Origin: Candidatus Poribacteria bacterium
GTDB lineage: Bacteria; Poribacteria; WGA-4E; GCA-2687025
Direction: 5' to 3'
Assembly (NCBI GenBank): GCA_002687025.1
Contig: NYZG01000239.1
Location: forward strand, 1 to 7,481
DNA length: 7,481 nt
Positions 7,101-7,481 of the stretch are shown here, piece after piece. Made by a program: the position numbers and the translations under genes. Position 1 is the first letter of the stretch. Each line of letters begins with the position of its first letter. Below the pieces are notes generated by a model. It ran no database searches. It was not told where the DNA came from and was given only the letters and a program-made list of their open reading frames with translations.

Positions 7101-7179
7101 TAGCCCGCTTCGCCGACGGCACGATCCAGTTCGCCTTCAACCGAGCGGCCCAAACGTTCCAGCCGATCGCGGGCTGTGA
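1096..7179 (+). CDS. Giant secreted multi-domain protein: lectin-like, LamG-like and cadherin-like modules (frameshifted 3' end)
   Basis: The product is 2,027 residues from the ATG with a strong ribosome binding site. Order in residues: signal peptide 1-26; L-type-lectin-like L1 30-215 and L2 221-405; jellyroll A1 413-595 and A2 599-780; LamG B1 784-1007; cadherin-like C1 1008-1103; B2 1106-1326; C2 1327-1423; A3 1427-1608; B3 1614-1834; C3 1835-1931; B4 from 1935. The B modules carry LamG-3/ConA-like hallmarks (LEAWxxPTG, WTHxAF, FDGEIDExRIWxVAR, GYWTFDxxSADDLT). The C modules carry DADGDxLxF and DSFSFTVTDGIETS patterns, as in tandem cadherin-like/Ig-like repeats, where such acidic clusters usually bind calcium. 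No catalytic domain was recognised, so a role in glycan or surface binding outside the cell is inferred. From residue 1992 the frame appears wrong: the last 36 residues include ten arginines and match no module, while the expected B4 sequence continues one frame over. The gene is therefore probably broken or carries an indel at 7066-7070. No transmembrane anchor or sorting signal is visible; one could lie beyond the window. Confidence 0.88.
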   Translation: MSTQCRRWVWLPVFVCLVSWSSVARAAIDELELIVDGGASTFPTPSAYGSATQVSGQHWELTPAVADQSGGITYPSLPVGDTWSVTGEFLTGGGTGADAFYVFGWAASDPAGEDAAHQQYTFACDEWEDQIQVLYDGAVLASVGEAGLDTSTWRQFQVDCTAGLFDVYLDSTLRLTYDDRLHLYGNATGDRFGFGGRTAGSTNEHSVRNMVWNVTTNGNTSALAVSTEGAAPTYPVGTAFGSAVDGGGAWQLNFAVASTHGGVSYSSLALGERFDLTGEFRSGGGTGADIFYAFLWADTEPTWQSDTNGQYAVSFDEYNDQIKLIYDGTTLASYNHSTLDDGAWRPFQVSCDTGVFDVWLDGGLVITYDDSASFFARATGTLSGFAGGSGTETNAHQVRNMAAAVGATSAPAAVWTAPLPRRAFDGAADYASLPDSTIQSDTSLTAEMWFRTNTHGVLLGYQDEVPGGAVTGNYTPALYVGTDGLLRGVFWSEAVGPGPITSAGVVNDGQWHHAALIGDDDQSTLYLDGALVGVALGDIQHFSEIVNQIGVGYTLSWPAGNSSWHYFGGEIGAPTIWDGPLSEATVASIASAPPAAPSLAWSTSSGAVTTYDGVADYTVAPANLIQSRVAMAVETWFRTTETRGGLFGYADQTYPTVPSSHIPSLYIHNDGRLGGGLWAAANPPMFSPSAVNDGSWHHVALVGDVDRHHMYVDGAAVGTYVGPIADIGMDFNQVGLAYTNWVGGANTWDFFRGDIADFNVWDGTLTSAEVATIAAVEPAAEPANLTLAVAGGVDYLDVGADSSLELGDEYTLEAWIRPAGSGANAGNGGAFIDREGEYMLAWWPADESIRYVAGNHATLPWAWVHTGYTTPVGTWRHIALVASATDGAIRLYADGVEVYSADVAGTMTDAIPASDNVRFGERQGVAESFEGDIDEIRIWSVARSAAEILSTHTRSLTAGDVALSTGLVGYWNFDDGTASDLSANTNDGTFTGAAAILGSQQTFGLNGVAPVADASSASAASGPENYIYITGSDADGDALTFALVSTTSDTMLLPLTLVDDDPTDNIATVLYTPSVDGPDSFSFTVTDGIETSAPATVSITVSSPTNYDVALDGSADYIDVGLDASLLITSDLTLEAWVYPTGPGSGVSSQGGAIICREGEYLLQRFADGSIAYAMGNAGWGWGVTTYTAAQDVWTHLAFVYSSTEGMFTLYANGVAVYSTAASGTIADFLPSWNNVWIGNRQSGEAAFDGEIDEVRIWDVARQASEIASTYAKTMSVAEAQAVAGLQGYWTFDGQSADDLTLNANNGTFAGDATVAPSGKVFDANGAAPVADTGTSATVETNETVAIQITGTDGDGDALAFALTSAVSDTLGATLTLTDADATDNLATVTYDATGGAGADTFSFTVSDGIETSAAESVAVTVNLPAVAWATSTGVVTMFDGVDDQETATDSLIHSRTSVTVETWFRTTGTKGVLFGYQNAAHPGTPGNVVPVLYVGTDGLLRGGLWAANPGAPLNSGTAVNDAAWHHAAIVGDVDAHYLYVDGVLTGTYAVAIDHLTMLNNQVGVGWDSGWVGGTGGWTFYRGDLADFNVWDGALAAADVAAIAASPPTQEFPNLTASFAGNADYILVPAAASLDLTTEMTVEAWLYPTAAGSGGASGGTIIAQEGAYTLARWGDGNIYFAVANTSPGFGWAYGGANVPLNAWTHMAFTYSSAAGQVITYIDGVPGTPIAVVGAIGDITPAQNDVWIGEREIAPHAFDGEMDELRVWNVARTAEEIANTYTKSLTPAEAQSVPGLVGYWTFDDGSADDLTLNENDGTFVNQAGAVGSPQTFGANVAPVADPGLSATVFTNEVGDVVITGTDADGDLLSFATTDGASGSFGASLTVSDADTTDNLATVQYGATASLGADTLSFTVSDGIATSAAELVNVTAADPTNRALAVDGSLDYVNAGAAASLAVTDTFTLEAWIYPTGPGSGPNTAPSATTGGGLSGGGDRRSRRRIPASPLRRRHDPVRLQPSGPNVPADRGL
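1183..1740 (+). repeat. Module L1: L-type-lectin-like ConA-fold domain, copy 1
   Basis: The domain spans about 186 residues. Landmarks in order are GGITYPSLPVGDTW, TGGGTGADAFYVFGWA, a DEWEDQIQVLYDG stretch, TWRQFQVDC, FDVYLDSTLRLTYDD and GFGGRTAGSTNEHSVRNM. The GADAF strand and the final TAGSTNEHSVRNM resemble the aDGxAF and TGGxxxxHxIxxW signatures of L-type lectins, pointing to a carbohydrate-binding jellyroll. This is profile-by-eye similarity; the family assignment is moderately sure and the ligand is unknown. Confidence 0.65.
1756..2310 (+). repeat. Module L2: L-type-lectin-like ConA-fold domain, copy 2
   Basis: This second copy lines up with L1 along its whole length: GGVSYSSLALGERFDLTGEF, SGGGTGADIFYAFLWA, DEYNDQIKLIYDGTTLAS, WRPFQVSCDTGVFDVWLDG and GTETNAHQVRNM. 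The asparagine/histidine end motif is kept, but the L1 segment RTAGSTNEH is GSGTETNAH here. A six-residue Asn/Thr/Gly linker (TNGNTS) joins the two copies, which would permit paired or bivalent binding. Confidence 0.65.
2332..2880 (+). repeat. Module A1: ConA/LamG-like jellyroll, type A copy 1
   Basis: About 183 residues with FDGAADYASLPDSTIQS, EMWFRTNTHGVLLGYQ, LYVGTDGLLRG, VNDGQWHHAALIGD, LYLDGALVG, NQIGVGYT and IWDG. The WHHAAL strand and the D-G turn after LYL are typical of LamG-like domains. It is the most diverged A copy at its end, with GEIGAPTIWDG in place of the GDIADFNVWDG of A2. Confidence 0.7.
2890..3435 (+). repeat. Module A2: ConA/LamG-like jellyroll, type A copy 2
   Basis: About 182 residues opening with LAWSTSSGAVTTYDGVADY. 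Landmarks are VETWFRTTETRGGLFGYADQ, GGGLWAAANPP, VNDGSWHHVALVGDVD, MYVDGAAVGTY, NQVGLAYTNWVGG and GDIADFNVWDG. It lacks the LYVGTDGLLRG segment shared by A1 and A3, having LYIHNDGRLGG instead. It leads into B1 through the short linker AAEPA. Confidence 0.7.
3445..4116 (+). repeat. Module B1: LamG-3 / ConA-like domain, type B copy 1
   Basis: About 224 residues: GGVDYLDVGADSSLEL, YTLEAWIRPAGSG, DREGEYMLAWW, GTWRHIALVASATDGAIRLY, FGERQGVAESFEGDIDEIRI, SVARSAAEILSTHTRSLT and GYWNFDDGTASDL. The final strand with the Asn/Asp-rich DLSANTNDGTFTG is the usual closing motif of LamG-3 domains. Each B copy is followed by a C module, as here. Confidence 0.8.
4117..4404 (+). repeat. Module C1: cadherin-like / Ig-like tandem repeat, copy 1
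   Basis: About 96 residues starting VAPVADASSASAASGPENY, with ITGSDADGDALTFAL, LTLVDDDPTDNIATVLYTP and DSFSFTVTDGIETSAPATV. The acidic DADGD turn and the D-x-x-x-D-N motif suit calcium-dependent stiffening of the stalk. It differs from C2 and C3 by a PENYIYITG opening strand and a PSVDGPDSF segment. Confidence 0.75.
4411..5073 (+). repeat. Module B2: LamG-3 / ConA-like domain, type B copy 2
   Basis: About 221 residues: GSADYIDVGLDASLLI, LTLEAWVYPTGPGSG, QGGAIICREGEYLLQRFADG, WTHLAFVYSSTEGMFTLY, FDGEIDEVRIWDVARQ and GYWTFDGQSADDLTLNANNG. This copy is the clearest template for the broken B4: both share YPTGPGSG, GEYLL and RFADG. Confidence 0.8.
5074..5364 (+). repeat. Module C2: cadherin-like / Ig-like tandem repeat, copy 2
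   Basis: About 97 residues: AAPVADTGTSATVETNETV, ITGTDGDGDALAFAL, LTLTDADATDNLATVTYD and DTFSFTVSDGIETSAAESV. It is closest to C3, sharing the D-N-L-A-T-V stretch and the DNA behind it (ctggcaaccgtg at 5251-5262 and 6775-6786). Confidence 0.75.
5374..5919 (+). repeat. Module A3: ConA/LamG-like jellyroll, type A copy 3
   Basis: About 182 residues opening VAWATSTGVVTMFDGVDD, then VETWFRTTGTKGVLFGYQ, LYVGTDGLLRGGLWAANPG, VNDAAWHHAAIVGDVD, LYVDGVLTGTY, NQVGVGWD and GDLADFNVWDG. It combines segments characteristic of A1 (LYVGTDGLLRG, GVLFGYQ) and of A2 (VGDVD, ADFNVWDG). It interrupts the B-C alternation, lying between C2 and B3. Confidence 0.7.
5935..6597 (+). repeat. Module B3: LamG-3 / ConA-like domain, type B copy 3
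   Basis: About 221 residues: GNADYILVPAAASLDL, MTVEAWLYPTAAGSG, SGGTIIAQEGAYTLARWGDG, WTHMAFTYSSAAGQVITY, WIGEREIAPHAFDGEMDELR, NVARTAEEIANTYTKSLT and GYWTFDDGSADDLTLNENDG. Length and motifs match B2; the central strand has QEGAYTL rather than REGEYLL. Confidence 0.8.
6598..6888 (+). repeat. Module C3: cadherin-like / Ig-like tandem repeat, copy 3
   Basis: About 97 residues: VAPVADPGLSATVFTNEVG, ITGTDADGDLLSFATTDG, LTVSDADTTDNLATVQYG and DTLSFTVSDGIATSAAELV. It is the last complete module before the damaged B4, joined by the linker AADPTN. Confidence 0.75.
6898..7156 (+). repeat. Module B4: incomplete, frameshifted LamG-like domain, copy 4
   Basis: The first third is normal: ALAVDGSLDYVNAGAAASL, then TFTLEAWIYPTGPGSG. 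A linker-like insertion rich in Pro, Thr, Ala and Gly (PNTAPSATTGGGLSGG) follows; other B copies have only a few residues here. The next expected strand, VIVGRAGEYLLARFADGTI, is found in the +1-shifted frame from 7070. Beyond about 7156 no WTHxAF, FDGEIDE or GYWTFD strand can be found in any frame up to the window end, so two thirds of the module are missing. Confidence 0.7.
7066..7070 (+). other. Frameshift point: G5 tract inside module B4
   Basis: Upstream of this tract the LamG sequence is in the frame of the main gene; downstream it is one base later. Deleting one G gives S-G-G-V-I-V-G-R-A-G-E-Y-L-L, which aligns without gaps to Q-G-G-A-I-I-C-R-E-G-E-Y-L-L of B2. The G-rich context (gggcggggg at 7062-7070) is a typical place for slippage or miscalled homopolymer length. 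Confidence 0.75.
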
Positions 7180-7481
7180 TCCCCAGGGTACCCTCGGGGG
7201 CGGCGACGGGCCGAAGATCGACATCGGGAAAGTGCCGCCGAATCTGCTGTGTTTGACGAACTCGGTGAGCAACATCTCCGTAGCGTTGGCGGGCCTGACT
7301 CCGACCATCAGCTTCAACACCAAGTACGCCGCCAAGGTCGGCGTCCAGATCTGGGAGAAGGGCGAGGTCGGCCAGGACCTAGCTGCCTTCGGGGTGGGGG
7401 CCAAAGGCACCGTGCACCACGTGAAGCCGTTCCTACTGGCCAGCGTCATCGAGCCGCACAAGGAGTACGTCTACGAGATCA
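7070..7481 (+). CDS. Out-of-frame continuation of the giant protein: LamG fragment plus fibronectin-III-like region (3' partial)
   Basis: This frame is open from the stop at 6965-6967 to the window end; its meaningful part starts at the gtg at 7070 and gives 137 codons. It begins with the missing B4 strand (VIVGRAGEYLLARFADGTI, FAFNRAAQTFQ), so it is the downstream part of the gene at 1096 rather than an independent gene. No ribosome binding site distinguishes the gtg. From about 7211 (PKIDIGKVPPNLL) the character changes. The pattern TPTISFNTKYAAKVGVQIW, then HHVKPFLLASVIEPHKEYVY, resembles a fibronectin-III-like fold (W/F-N-T strand, then H-x-V ... L ... P-x-x-x-Y-x-Y), as found before extracellular phosphoesterase or other hydrolase domains. 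Whether an enzyme follows cannot be seen. The frame call is firm; the domain name is tentative. Confidence 0.65.
   Translation, partial: MIVGRAGEYLLARFADGTIQFAFNRAAQTFQPIAGCDPQGTLGGGDGPKIDIGKVPPNLLCLTNSVSNISVALAGLTPTISFNTKYAAKVGVQIWEKGEVGQDLAAFGVGAKGTVHHVKPFLLASVIEPHKEYVYEI

Noticed and set aside
5608..7461. A 617-codon open frame on the - strand
   Set aside because: It lies antisense to the A3-B3-C3-B4 modules, is dominated by Arg/Val/Ala/Asp stretches with no recognisable domain, and has the composition expected from reversing GC-rich codons. The + strand frame shows repeat homology throughout.
7070..7481. A separate gene starting at the gtg at 7070
   Set aside because: Its first residues are the middle strand of LamG module B4, whose beginning lies directly upstream in the other frame. 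It is therefore a continuation of the gene at 1096.

Overview
The window is GC-rich bacterial DNA with two protein-coding loci on the + strand. There are no RNA genes, mobile elements, CRISPR arrays or integrase/transposase signatures. The pairing of a TIM-barrel sugar epimerase with a very large secreted protein built from LamG-like, cadherin-like and lectin-like modules resembles free-living heterotrophs or symbionts of the Planctomycetota/Poribacteria/Latescibacterota type. That is an inference from gene style only, and the taxon cannot be fixed from this sequence.

Layout: 2-847 is the 3' part of a ketose 3-epimerase / sugar phosphate isomerase-epimerase gene. It has all four metal ligands and the substrate-contacting residues of the D-psicose/D-tagatose 3-epimerase family; its first residues lie before the window. 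848-1095 is a 248-bp spacer with a weak hairpin just after the stop codon and a strong Shine-Dalgarno sequence (1079-1085) before the next ATG. 1096-7179 encodes a 2,027-residue exported protein. Its order is: signal peptide; two L-type-lectin-like domains (L1, L2); two jellyroll modules of type A (A1, A2); LamG module B1; cadherin-like module C1; B2; C2; A3; B3; C3; and the start of B4. A, B and C are in-protein repeat families, so the body is a mosaic of a compound A-B-C unit.

The main anomaly is at 7066-7070. The fourth LamG module runs into a five-G tract, after which its homologous sequence continues in the next frame (7070 to the window end). The original frame instead gives a 36-residue Arg-rich tail and a stop at 7177-7179. 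Removing one G would restore a long protein that runs off the window. After about 90 bases of recovered LamG sequence, the module stops matching its siblings and gives way to a different region whose end looks fibronectin-III-like. The locus is therefore either a recently broken giant adhesin/lectin gene, a sequencing or assembly indel, or (least likely) a recoded or phase-variable gene.

The epimerase would act in the cytoplasm on ketoses or ketose-like sugars. The giant protein would act outside the membrane, probably binding glycans or surfaces. A functional link between them rests only on proximity and same-strand order. No catalytic domain was recognised in the giant protein.
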